DNA of 14,014 nucleotides, from positions 1 through 14,014 of the forward strand of contig JAUVRS010000036.1 in the NCBI GenBank assembly GCA_030597505.1, in the 5' to 3' direction. The position numbers were made by a program, and so were the translations under genes. This document shows, piece after piece, positions 1 to 6,723 of the stretch (the stretch's first letter is position 1; each line of letters starts with the position of its first letter). The notes beneath the pieces were generated by a model. That model was not told where the DNA came from. It did not search any database and saw nothing but the letters and a program-made list of their open reading frames with translations. The stretch is from Desulfobacteraceae bacterium. Lineage in GTDB: Bacteria; Desulfobacterota; DSM-4660; Desulfatiglandales; Desulfatiglandaceae.

Positions 1-970
1 AACCGATGCACCAGTCAAGATCCACCTGTGCCTTATCACCTGTCATTTTCACGGCATCCACCGGACATATTTCTTCAAATGCCCCGCAGCCTGTGCATTC
101 TTCATTGTTTGTTTCACGGATGAAGTAGACGGCCATCAGGGTGTCGCGAGGTATTTTTCGACGCCTTATAATCCCTACGTTCCAGCAATAATGTCCGCAA
201 CAATTACATGTATGCTTGATGCCTCCTTGGGCGTTGTCAACCATGTGCACCAGACCTTGTTTTTCGCACTCATGGAGTATGTGTTTTGCCTCGTCTTTGG
301 AGATCTCGCGGGCAAGCCCCCTTGATATGACGAACTCGGCCATCTCATCGTACTTGATGCAGACTTCAATGCTGTGCTGACAATCTGTTCTTCCCAGAAT
401 GGTAGCTGACATTCGACAGGGGCAATGAGCCAGCGCTATCTTTTCCGCAGCATCTACGATGGGCCCCATCTCTTCGTGGGGGAGCACTCCCTGGATCGGC
501 ACGTCCACTGCCAGACTGGTCGGACTGTACTTATACGTCTTTGTAGGGACTCCGCCATAGATCTTCCCTGTGGTGGAAACGGAAAAATATTTGAGTACCC
601 GTTCAGCCATTTTTTTTGCGCGATCATCTCTCTTTCCCTCCCAGAAAAAGGTCTGAGGCATACCGTACCCCACCTGGAACAGGGAATATCCCTTGGCCCC
701 TGACACTGTGGTGCGGGTGTAGATCATGTTGGGCGCCGTATCGGCCGCCAGGGCAGCAACAACCTTTTCTCTGGGAAGGTCGCAGTGGGAGACGATGGTT
801 TCTACATCCGCCACATCAAGCGGGGCCAGGTTGTTTGGTATAGCCAGGGCGACCCTGGCCTCAACCGGGTCAAACATCTCCTTTAGAAGATCCAGGAGGG
901 CCTCATCAAAGGAATAACCCATTATCAGATTTTCAAGGTGTCTGGCCAAACGAATATAAATATCTTGCAT
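1..970 (-). CDS. Cysteine-rich 4Fe-4S ferredoxin-type protein (partial, C-terminus off the left edge)
   Basis: The reading frame opens at ATG 970 with AGGA 8 nt upstream and stays open for 323 codons to the window edge, so the C-terminus is missing. Residues 1-100 look like an all-helical, HTH-like N-terminal region without cysteine motifs apart from C63. Residues 180-262 carry a dense cysteine set (HCPCR at 182-186, C197, C204, C235, CNCC at 255-258, C262). A ferredoxin motif follows at 292-303 and a second begins at C321 before the sequence ends. I recognise this layout from uncharacterised 4Fe-4S proteins common in Desulfobacterota; the electron-transfer role is inferred and no substrate is known. 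The first ferredoxin motif reads CxxCxxFxxxCP, so its third cysteine is Phe. It has its own ribosome binding site and lies 385 bp from metG, so it is probably a separate unit. The Fe-S assignment is firm, the role is not. Confidence 0.82.
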   Translation of the reverse strand, partial: MQDIYIRLARHLENLIMGYSFDEALLDLLKEMFDPVEARVALAIPNNLAPLDVADVETIVSHCDLPREKVVAALAADTAPNMIYTRTTVSGAKGYSLFQVGYGMPQTFFWEGKRDDRAKKMAERVLKYFSVSTTGKIYGGVPTKTYKYSPTSLAVDVPIQGVLPHEEMGPIVDAAEKIALAHCPCRMSATILGRTDCQHSIEVCIKYDEMAEFVISRGLAREISKDEAKHILHECEKQGLVHMVDNAQGGIKHTCNCCGHYCWNVGIIRRRKIPRDTLMAVYFIRETNNEECTGCGAFEEICPVDAVKMTGDKAQVDLDWCIG

Positions 971-1083
971 CTTCCATATCCTGGGATTTATCTGTAAGAG
1001 AAAATACCCTTTCAATACATTCGGCGAAAAGAAATGACCTCTCAAATTAAAGCCATAATGACACAGCAAAAACAGCTATTGCC

Positions 1084-1343
1084 GTAACTTCTCAATAAGC
1101 CCGGGAGAAATAATCGGATATCTGGAGTGGGGTTCGGGTGTTTCTTGAAGGCGCTCTCTCAAATGGGATTTACTTCTCACTTTCGCAGTGGTTGATATTT
1201 GGGGTTTCCTCCTAATGGACCCTATTGGCTTCTCCGTGCTTTCCTCAAAACGCCAAATATCAACCACGCTACGACCACTGGTTTAGAGAGCGCTGGAGAG
1301 AAACGCCCGAACCCCGCGGTGCCCGAGCTCATTGAAAACTTAC
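1084..1343. repeat. 260-bp imperfect palindromic repeat element (MITE-like)
   Basis: The two halves are imperfect inverted copies. The left arm (1084-1208) pairs with the reverse complement of the right arm (1248-1343) in three blocks: outer ends 1084-1105 with 1322-1343 (18 of 22 identical by eye), a middle block from about 1129 to 1159 ending in gcgctctct (about 25 of 31), and inner 1189-1208 with about 1248-1267 (19 of 20). The spacer is about 39 nt. The left arm carries an extra block of about 23 nt, including ggatatctggag, that the right arm lacks. The element begins 11 nt after the metG stop and fills most of the metG to Fe-S protein gap (971-1354). I see no clear target-site duplication and no transposase. 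In RNA either strand could form a long interrupted hairpin. Mobility is inference; the symmetry is seen. Confidence 0.8.
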
Positions 1344-1354
1344 CTGTCGCCCGC

Positions 1355-3262
1355 CTATTTCACTTTACTCCCGGGAGACATATTGCCATCTGGCATGAGG
1401 AGACGGACGTCATCCCCATCCTCGGCTGCCAGTACCATTCCACGGGACTCAACCCCCATCAGCTCGACCGGCTCCAGATTGGTCAACACCAGCACCTGTT
1501 TTCCCTGAAGCTCCACTTCATTGTAATGACCTACAAGTCCGGCTACAACGGTCCTTTCATCACCCACATCCACAGTCAGTTTCAGGAGTTTCTTTGATCC
1601 GGGGATGGCCTCTGCCCTTCTGACAGTTCCGACCCTCAGGTCTATCTTTTGAAATTCTTTAAAGGAAATCATGGATTCCCCTTCTTTTCTGGCTTCTTTT
1701 TTGGGTGGTGTGCCGATCTCACCCTTTGGTCCTTTTTTCTCAATTCTGGGGAACAGCGCCGGTGCCTTTACAATAGTTTTCACCCGCTTTTCTTTCCCCC
1801 ACTCACGGGCATCTTCAAGCGTAAGGGCCTCACCCTTTTTTTCAAGACCCAGCTGATCCTGAATCTTTTCTGCCGAACCCGGCATAAACGGCCATATTAA
1901 GACAGAGATGATCCTCAGGGTCTCGATGATATGGAACATTACTGTTGAAAGTCTGTCACGGTCCGATTTGGCCAAGACCCAAGGGGCCATTGTGTCAATG
2001 TACTTGTTTACCTTGCCAACCACCTCCCAGACTGCCCTCAGGGCCGTGTGAAAAGCCTGTTCTCTCATAAACATCTCATATGTAGCTATGAGTTCAATGG
2101 CGTCTGTCTTCAGGTCATCATCCGCCTCCCCGGGGTTCCCCGGTTCCGGCTGTTTTCCCTCAAAATACTTATGCACCATGGTCAAACTTCTGCTCACCAG
2201 ATTCCCCAAATCATTTGCCAGATCTGCATTGATCCGGGCCACCAGAGCCTCTTCGCTGAACTCGGAATCCAGCCCAAAGGCCATATCACGAAGTAGAAAA
2301 TACCGGAAGGCATCAAGACCATATATATCCGCCAATTGCAAAGGTCTGACCACATTCCCCAGGCTCTTGGACATTTTTCCCTCATTTACATTCCAGTACC
2401 CATGGACATTGAGGTGCTGGTAGGGTTCTATGCCTGCCGATTTGAGCATACAGGGCCAATAGATACCGTGCGGTTTAAGGATATCCTTGGCAATGATATG
2501 CTGGGCAAAGGGCCAGAATTTTTTAAACCCTTCGCCATCAGGGAATCCTATCGCCGAGATATAGTTAATCAGGGCGTCAAACCAAACATATGTGACAAAA
2601 TTCTCATCAAAGGGGAGGGTGATTCCCCAGCTGAGCCGTGACTTTGGCCTGGAAATACAGAGGTCTTCAAGCGGCTCCTTCAGGAAAGAGAGGACTTCAT
2701 TTTTATATCTTTCAGGACGTATAAAATCTTGATTCCGGCGGATGTGGTCTATCAACCAGTCCTGGTACTTGCTCATGCGAAAAAAGTAATTGGCCTCTCC
2801 AATAACTTTCGGCTCCGTCTGATGATCCGGGCACTTCCCATCAACCAGCTCCCGTTGTGTATAAAAACGCTCACAACCAACACAATAGAGACCTTCATAG
2901 TCACTAAAATAGATATCTCCATTCCGGTTGACCCTGTCCAAGATAAGCCTGACGATGTCCTTATGGCTCTGATCCGTCGTCCGAATAAAATAGTCGTTTG
3001 AAATATTTAACTTTGGCCAGAGCATCCTGAAAAGGTGGCTGATCCTGTCAACATATTCTTTGGGTGTCTGACCGGAGTTTTCTGCGGAAGCCACGATTTT
3101 GTCACCATGTTCATCCGTTCCCGTGAGAAAAAAAGTCTCGCCACCGCCAAGCTTGTAAAACCGGTTCAATACATCAGCCACAATGGTTGAATAGGCATGC
3201 CCAAGGTGGGGTTCGGCATTTACGTAATATATGGGTGTTGTCACATAAAATGGTTCCGGCAA
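1355..3262 (-). CDS. metG: Methionine--tRNA ligase with C-terminal tRNA-binding domain
   Basis: This cytoplasmic class I synthetase charges tRNA-Met. The 635-residue protein has the HIGH-type motif HLGH at 19-22 and KMSKS at 286-290. It has one zinc knuckle, C117-x2-C120...C134-x2-H137, with His as fourth ligand, resembling the Thermus-type enzyme rather than the E. coli two-knuckle form. An anticodon-binding helical domain follows, then a Lys/Glu-rich linker near 500-530. The C-terminal EMAPII-like OB-fold (about 531-635, beginning MISFKEFQKIDLRVG) binds tRNA and supports dimerisation. The start is TTG 3262: the protein aligns with family N-termini from MPEPFYVTTPIYYVN and no in-frame ATG is better placed. 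The Shine-Dalgarno sequence AAAGGAGGT contains the ricT stop codon, suggesting coupled translation. It is the last gene of tmk-holB-ricT-metG; the stop is TAG at 1355-1357. Confidence 0.97.
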   Translation of the reverse strand: MPEPFYVTTPIYYVNAEPHLGHAYSTIVADVLNRFYKLGGGETFFLTGTDEHGDKIVASAENSGQTPKEYVDRISHLFRMLWPKLNISNDYFIRTTDQSHKDIVRLILDRVNRNGDIYFSDYEGLYCVGCERFYTQRELVDGKCPDHQTEPKVIGEANYFFRMSKYQDWLIDHIRRNQDFIRPERYKNEVLSFLKEPLEDLCISRPKSRLSWGITLPFDENFVTYVWFDALINYISAIGFPDGEGFKKFWPFAQHIIAKDILKPHGIYWPCMLKSAGIEPYQHLNVHGYWNVNEGKMSKSLGNVVRPLQLADIYGLDAFRYFLLRDMAFGLDSEFSEEALVARINADLANDLGNLVSRSLTMVHKYFEGKQPEPGNPGEADDDLKTDAIELIATYEMFMREQAFHTALRAVWEVVGKVNKYIDTMAPWVLAKSDRDRLSTVMFHIIETLRIISVLIWPFMPGSAEKIQDQLGLEKKGEALTLEDAREWGKEKRVKTIVKAPALFPRIEKKGPKGEIGTPPKKEARKEGESMISFKEFQKIDLRVGTVRRAEAIPGSKKLLKLTVDVGDERTVVAGLVGHYNEVELQGKQVLVLTNLEPVELMGVESRGMVLAAEDGDDVRLLMPDGNMSPGSKVK

Positions 3263-3274
3263 TTTTATTTGTGG

Positions 3275-4114
3275 TTACCTCCTTTTTGACTTCTTTTTTG
3301 GTGGGTTCTCCTGGGGGACATAGGACAGGATATCCTGGGCCTTGATCTCAATTTCATCCCCGGATTTCAAAATGACTGTAAGGGTCTCCTTCAGGACATT
3401 CTGGCGGATGACCCTGACCTCGCCATCTTTTGTCCTGACCTTTCTGCCAACCTTGGGAAGACCCTTTTTTATTTGTTCATAATATTTATGCTCATAGGTA
3501 AGACAGCACATCAACCTGCCACACATACCCGAAATCTTGGTTGGGTTGAGCGACAGGTTCTGTTCCTTGGCCATCTTTATGGTTACCGGGGCAAAACTGT
3601 TCAGGAAGGAGGAACAGCATAGGGCGCGGCCGCAGGTCCCAAGCCCCCCAACCATCTTGGCCTGGTGGCGGATACCAATCTGCCTCATCTCTATCCTTGT
3701 CCGGAATTTCTGCACCAGATCCTTGACCAGTTCTCTAAAATCAACCCTTCCGTCCGCTGTAAAATACACCATAATCTTGCTGCCGTCGAAACGTCGTTCC
3801 ACTGACACAAGACACATGGGAATGGATCTTCCCTTTATTTTTGCGAGACAGTACTTATAAACACTCTCTTCCAGAGCACAATTCCTGTCATACCTCTCAA
3901 GTTCTTTTTTGGTGGCCAAACGAAAGATCTTTTTGAGGGATCGTTTTGGGCCTTCCGCAGTCCTGTTTTGCGGCTCAGTACATATACACCCCACGGCCGG
4001 GCCCTCTTCCGTTACTACAACCACCTTATCCCCTTTTTTGAGGACAAAGTGCCCGGAGTCGAAATCATAGACCTTGCCATTATTTTTGAATTGAATCCCT
4101 ACTATCTTATTCAT
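3275..4114 (-). CDS. ricT: PSP1 C-terminal domain protein, RicT/YaaT family
   Basis: The 279-residue protein belongs to the PSP1/RicT (YaaT) family. In Bacillus, RicT works with RicA and RicF in an Fe-S-containing complex that affects RNA processing by RNase Y; many bacteria, including Desulfobacterota, have only the RicT homologue, usually beside holB and tmk as here. The N-terminus (MNKIVGIQFK, then DSGHFVLKKGDKVVV) is typical. Two cysteine clusters fit the reported Fe-S ligands: C161, C166, C167 (GTCGRALCC) and C198, C203, C204 (GMCGRLMCC). A basic tail ends in KKKSKRR. The ATG at 4114 is preceded by an overlapping five-codon reading frame but no clear ribosome binding site. holB ends 74 nt upstream. 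The family call is secure; its function in this organism is inferred. Confidence 0.93.
   Translation of the reverse strand: MNKIVGIQFKNNGKVYDFDSGHFVLKKGDKVVVVTEEGPAVGCICTEPQNRTAEGPKRSLKKIFRLATKKELERYDRNCALEESVYKYCLAKIKGRSIPMCLVSVERRFDGSKIMVYFTADGRVDFRELVKDLVQKFRTRIEMRQIGIRHQAKMVGGLGTCGRALCCSSFLNSFAPVTIKMAKEQNLSLNPTKISGMCGRLMCCLTYEHKYYEQIKKGLPKVGRKVRTKDGEVRVIRQNVLKETLTVILKSGDEIEIKAQDILSYVPQENPPKKKSKRR
3277..3285 (-). promoter_or_regulatory. Ribosome binding site of metG, overlapping the ricT stop
   Basis: On the minus strand this reads AAAGGAGGT, a near-perfect Shine-Dalgarno sequence. Its last T is the first base of the ricT TAA. The spacing to the TTG start at 3262 is 14 nt, longer than usual, but no closer in-frame start exists. 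The overlap suggests ribosomes finishing ricT help to load metG. Confidence 0.7.
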
Positions 4115-4125
4115 TCTTATTCATT
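4106..4125 (-). repeat. Tandem 10-bp repeat creating an upstream mini-reading frame at the ricT start
   Basis: The plus-strand decamer cttattcatt occurs twice in tandem. On the minus strand this puts a second ATG 10 nt before the ricT start, opening the five-codon frame MNKNE whose TAA overlaps the ricT ATGAATAAG. No clear Shine-Dalgarno sequence precedes either start. Confidence 0.6.
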
Positions 4126-4188
4126 GCAAACCACGACATGTCGGGTAAAGGTTTTTAGTTTCAGGATTCCCAGGTGATGGCGAATAAA

Positions 4189-5214
4189 TCAAACGGATCG
4201 GCCAAGGCTATTGAGGTTCATGGCCATATGCTCCATCACCAGTTTTGGGTTTCGCATCCTGTTGAGGTCCCGTTGGGACTTCTCAATGGTAAAAAGACTG
4301 TCGATCAGGTTATCTATCTTAAAACTTTTAGTCGTTTTTTTCAACTTGTCAGAAAAATCCTGATTGATGAGGAGTTCTTCAGCCCCGCCAACTTTTAGGA
4401 CCAACAGGTCCCGGTACCAGCTCCCCCAGACAAAAAGCATGTCTCTCAGCCCGGGTTCACCGCTCTGCGGTATTCCAAGTGCCTTCTTCCGGTCTTCTTC
4501 CGCACATTCAAATGCAACATCAAGGGCTTTTTCTTTTGAGATGTCAGTAAGCCTCATAAGTCTCAAGAGCCACTCCTTTCTCTTATCCAAAAATCCCCCG
4601 TCACACATCTTGAGGGCCAACCCAAGGCTTCCTCCGGAGATACTGGCCAACGCCATTGCACTTTCCTTGCCCAACTCCTTTTTGTTGACAAGCCAATCCG
4701 CCATCTCCTGAAACGAAAGCGGCTGGAAGGGCACCTTTTGACATCGAGACACGATGGTTGGCAACAGATCAAGGGGCTCAGCGGCATTCAGAATCAGTAT
4801 GTTTCCCGAGGGCGGCTCCTCCAGGGTCTTCAGAAAGGAATTGGCCGCCTGCAGAGTCATTGTTTCCGCCTGATAGATGACGCATACCCGATATCCACCC
4901 GATACCGGGGCAAAACCAAACCTCCGGTTGAGTTCCCTTATTTGATCTATCCGAATGCTTTCACCCTCGGGCCTTAGCAACAGAAAATCCGGAAAGTTTC
5001 CATTCGCCATTTGTCGGCATGGCAAACACTGTCCACATCCCTCGTAATCAACCGGTTTCCGGCAGTTGAGCGCCATTGTCAGGGCCATGGCCGTACGCGT
5101 CTTTCCAACCCCGGAAATCCCCGTAAAAAGATAAGCGTGAGGTATTTTTTTCCTGGACATGGCCTGTTTCAAAAACCGTTTGGCCCTTTCCTGACCCAAT
5201 ATCCGGGAAAACAA
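4189..5214 (-). CDS. holB: DNA polymerase III subunit delta'
   Basis: This is the clamp-loader delta' subunit, which with DnaX and delta opens the beta clamp onto primed DNA. The 341-residue protein has the AAA+ fold: LGQERAKRFL at 6-15, P-loop GISGVGKT at 32-39, and four zinc-type cysteines C51-x8-C60-x2-C63-x2-C66. LEEPP is at 131-135 and the sensor-1 motif SRC at 156-158. The Walker B acidic pair of DnaX is not present before the LEEPP helix, which favours delta' over gamma/tau. The start is TTG 5214, only 3 nt after the tmk stop and in the same frame as tmk, so translation is almost certainly coupled. The TGA stop at 4189-4191 leaves 74 nt before ricT. Length is normal for the family. Confidence 0.95.
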   Translation of the reverse strand: MFSRILGQERAKRFLKQAMSRKKIPHAYLFTGISGVGKTRTAMALTMALNCRKPVDYEGCGQCLPCRQMANGNFPDFLLLRPEGESIRIDQIRELNRRFGFAPVSGGYRVCVIYQAETMTLQAANSFLKTLEEPPSGNILILNAAEPLDLLPTIVSRCQKVPFQPLSFQEMADWLVNKKELGKESAMALASISGGSLGLALKMCDGGFLDKRKEWLLRLMRLTDISKEKALDVAFECAEEDRKKALGIPQSGEPGLRDMLFVWGSWYRDLLVLKVGGAEELLINQDFSDKLKKTTKSFKIDNLIDSLFTIEKSQRDLNRMRNPKLVMEHMAMNLNSLGRSV

Positions 5215-5217
5215 CGT

Positions 5218-5868
5218 CTAGCCCCCCCCACAATCTTCCGGAGACAAAAATGGCCTGATGTGGTCAAATATTACGCCTGCCAAAGCCTTCTCCTCAAAGG
5301 TACCATCCACGACGACAAAACGCTCCGGTTCTTCCTCGGCCATGGCCAGGTACCCTTTTCTTACAGAGTTATGAAACTCCTCCCGTTCCCTTTCAAACCG
5401 GTCCTGGCCCTCTTCCTGCATTGCCTTATTCCGGTCTAGCGCCCTTTTGATACCTACGCTTACCGGGCAATCGATGAGAAAGGTGATATCCGGCTGTATC
5501 CCCCGGGAAACCCTCTGGTTTAACGCCTTGATAAAGCCGATCTCCTGCCCCCGGGCATAACCCTGATAGGCCAGAGTCGCGTCAAGGTAGCGATCACACA
5601 CCACCCACTTCCCCTGGGCCAGGACGGGTTTGAGCACCTCCTCCACGTGCTGCGCCCTGTCCGCAGCATACAACAACAATTCAGCCAGAGGTGAAAGGTT
5701 TCGGTTTTGAGAGTCCAGAAGTATCCGCCTGATACCCTGCCCCACTTTTGTCCCGCCGGGTTCAAAGGTGGAAAATACTGAAACACCCAGGTTCTCCAGG
5801 CCATCGACAAGATAGTTTACCTGAGTGGACTTGCCGCAGCCTTCTATACCCTCAAATGTTATAAACAA
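5218..5868 (-). CDS. tmk: dTMP kinase (thymidylate kinase)
   Basis: It phosphorylates dTMP to dTDP with ATP in dTTP synthesis. The 216-residue protein has P-loop GIEGCGKST at 7-15, the EPGGT motif at 36-40, and the DRY motif at 92-94 followed by the substrate-binding LAYQGYARG stretch. The lid region is RALDRNKAMQ with downstream arginines in DRFERE. The start is TTG 5868, chosen because MFITFEGIEG is the normal family N-terminus and a GGGGTGA ribosome binding site lies just upstream. It is the first gene of tmk-holB-ricT-metG and sits about 38 nt behind a good promoter. The last codons contain a run of eight G before the TAG stop, so the C-terminus reads CGGG. Otherwise it is an ordinary member of the family. 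Confidence 0.96.
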   Translation of the reverse strand: MFITFEGIEGCGKSTQVNYLVDGLENLGVSVFSTFEPGGTKVGQGIRRILLDSQNRNLSPLAELLLYAADRAQHVEEVLKPVLAQGKWVVCDRYLDATLAYQGYARGQEIGFIKALNQRVSRGIQPDITFLIDCPVSVGIKRALDRNKAMQEEGQDRFEREREEFHNSVRKGYLAMAEEEPERFVVVDGTFEEKALAGVIFDHIRPFLSPEDCGGG

Positions 5869-5913
5869 TATTCACCCCATGAATACAGCAGATCTAATAT
5901 GACATAGTGGATG

Positions 5914-5942
5914 AGTATAGATAAAAAAAAACAGCTAATCAA
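5914..5942 (-). promoter_or_regulatory. Sigma70-like promoter of the tmk-holB-ricT-metG operon
   Basis: On the minus strand the -35 is TTGATT (5937-5942) and the -10 is TATACT (5914-5919), with a 17-nt spacer that includes a nine-base T run. Expected transcription starts near 5907, giving a leader of about 38 nt before tmk. The motifs and spacing are seen; activity is inferred. Confidence 0.65.
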
Positions 5943-5982
5943 GAAAACAAAACCTTTCCTCAAGTACAACTGTTTTTTTCCA

Positions 5983-6010
5983 TTGACAAACAAATAAACG
6001 TGACTAAAAT
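5983..6010 (+). promoter_or_regulatory. Sigma70-like promoter of the dksA-like gene
   Basis: The -35 is TTGACA at 5983-5988 (perfect consensus) and the -10 is TAAAAT at 6005-6010, with a 16-nt spacer. Transcription would begin near 6017, giving a leader of about 86 nt before the GTG start at 6103. It is divergent from the tmk promoter, with about 40 bp between the two -35 boxes, so a regulator binding there could act on both. Confidence 0.6.
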
Positions 6011-6086
6011 TCCTTCGCTTGACAAAAATGACGGGGGTTTTGATGACCCTTGCCGATATATGCAATACAAAAAATTCCAAAAACGG

Positions 6087-6094
6087 AAAAGGAG
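6087..6094 (+). promoter_or_regulatory. Ribosome binding site that selects the GTG start of the dksA-like gene
   Basis: The sequence AAAAGGAG lies 8 nt before GTG 6103. Upstream in-frame TTG 6019, ATG 6028 and ATG 6043 have no such site and sit at or just after the predicted transcription start, so the shorter protein is preferred. Confidence 0.65.
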
Positions 6095-6102
6095 TAAATG
6101 GG

Positions 6103-6657
6103 GTGGAAGACAGGGAAGATAAAATCTTAGAACAACTCGATCAGAAAAAGAGACAATTCGAACATGCTCTCCACCGGTTGATGGAGAACCAAAAGGAATA
6201 CAACGATCAGATATATGGTGAAAACATCGTGGATGAATCTGACCAGGCCCAGCGCGAAATATCCGCCCAAAACAGCTACAGCCTCATCGCGAGAAAGACC
6301 AAAGAGCTGAGAATGATAGAACAGTTGATCCAAAAGATTTCCAGGGATGAGGACCCCTATGAGTGCGAAGAATGTGGAGAACCGATCCCCCATGAGAGGC
6401 TTATCATAGTCCCGGAGGCGAGGCTTTGCGTCTCGTGTCAGCAGGAACTGGAAAGGCTCGGTCGTATGAAAAATATCTCCGGCAGAGCATTATCTCGTCT
6501 CCTTTCGTCAAAGGAAGATCAAGATGGGGCGTTTGATGAAATTGATGATTTTGAAGATGATATTGAATATACGCTGACTGATTCGGAGATGGACGGGGTA
6601 ACCAGGGATGATGTTGAAGCCCATGAAATCCAGAATTTTCAGGAGTACGGCGTTTAA
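6103..6657 (+). CDS. DksA/TraR-family C4 zinc-finger regulator with acidic tail
   Basis: This is the only plus-strand gene. From GTG 6103 it encodes 184 residues. Residues 1-80 form a charged helical hairpin, probably coiled coil, with DxxDxA at 44-49 (DESDQA), matching the acidic tip DksA uses inside the RNA polymerase secondary channel. A zinc finger follows: C88-x2-C91-x17-C109-x2-C112. The region after about 137 is unusual: about 19 of the last 47 residues are Asp or Glu, with one Arg. The family role is transcription control by binding RNA polymerase, often with ppGpp; that is inferred here. It is longer than typical DksA (about 150 residues) because of the tail. A longer form starting at TTG 6019 is possible but poorly supported. 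It converges on the carboxyltransferase gene, with a stem-loop between. Confidence 0.85.
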   Translation: MEDREDKILEQLDQKKRQFEHALHRLMENQKEYNDQIYGENIVDESDQAQREISAQNSYSLIARKTKELRMIEQLIQKISRDEDPYECEECGEPIPHERLIIVPEARLCVSCQQELERLGRMKNISGRALSRLLSSKEDQDGAFDEIDDFEDDIEYTLTDSEMDGVTRDDVEAHEIQNFQEYGV

Positions 6658-6675
6658 AGTATGATTCAGGAGCTT

Positions 6676-6722
6676 CCAGATCATCGGGCCCGGACAGCGC
6701 GATGATCTGGTTCTACTGTCCG
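6676..6722. terminator. Stem-loop between convergent genes, possibly a bidirectional terminator or pseudoknot
   Basis: Perfect 11-bp arms at 6676-6686 (ccagatcatcg) and 6700-6710 (cgatgatctgg) enclose a 13-nt loop. Within the loop, cggacag (6691-6697) is complementary to ctgtccg at 6716-6722, so an interlocked H-type pairing or an alternative hairpin is possible. Neither side has a strong U tract, so intrinsic termination is uncertain, but the position just after both stop codons fits a shared 3' end. Confidence 0.55.
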
Positions 6723-6723
6723 C

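Noticed and set aside
425..917. Plus-strand frames of 63 to 92 codons in the first kilobase
   Set aside because: They are antisense to the 4Fe-4S protein, which has an ordered cysteine pattern and a ribosome binding site.
987..1015. Promoter-like TTGAAA-N17-GATAAA before the left-edge Fe-S gene
   Set aside because: Transcription would begin at or past the ribosome binding site, leaving almost no leader, and the -10 box is poor.
1076..1267. 63-codon minus-strand frame inside the palindrome
   Set aside because: It spans a repeat arm and the central spacer and has no family match I recognise. I kept the peptide similarity as a finding but do not call a gene.
1199..1597. 132-codon plus-strand frame
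   Set aside because: It runs from the repeat into the antisense of metG, whose coding evidence is overwhelming.
5859..6080. 73-codon minus-strand frame with a hydrophobic stretch
   Set aside because: It lies across the AT-rich divergent promoter region, overlaps the start of tmk and would be read against two good promoters. The hydrophobicity follows from T-rich sequence.
6019..6102. N-terminal extension of the DksA-like protein from TTG 6019
   Set aside because: No ribosome binding site, it coincides with the predicted transcription start, and the extra residues are not family-like. GTG 6103 has a good site.
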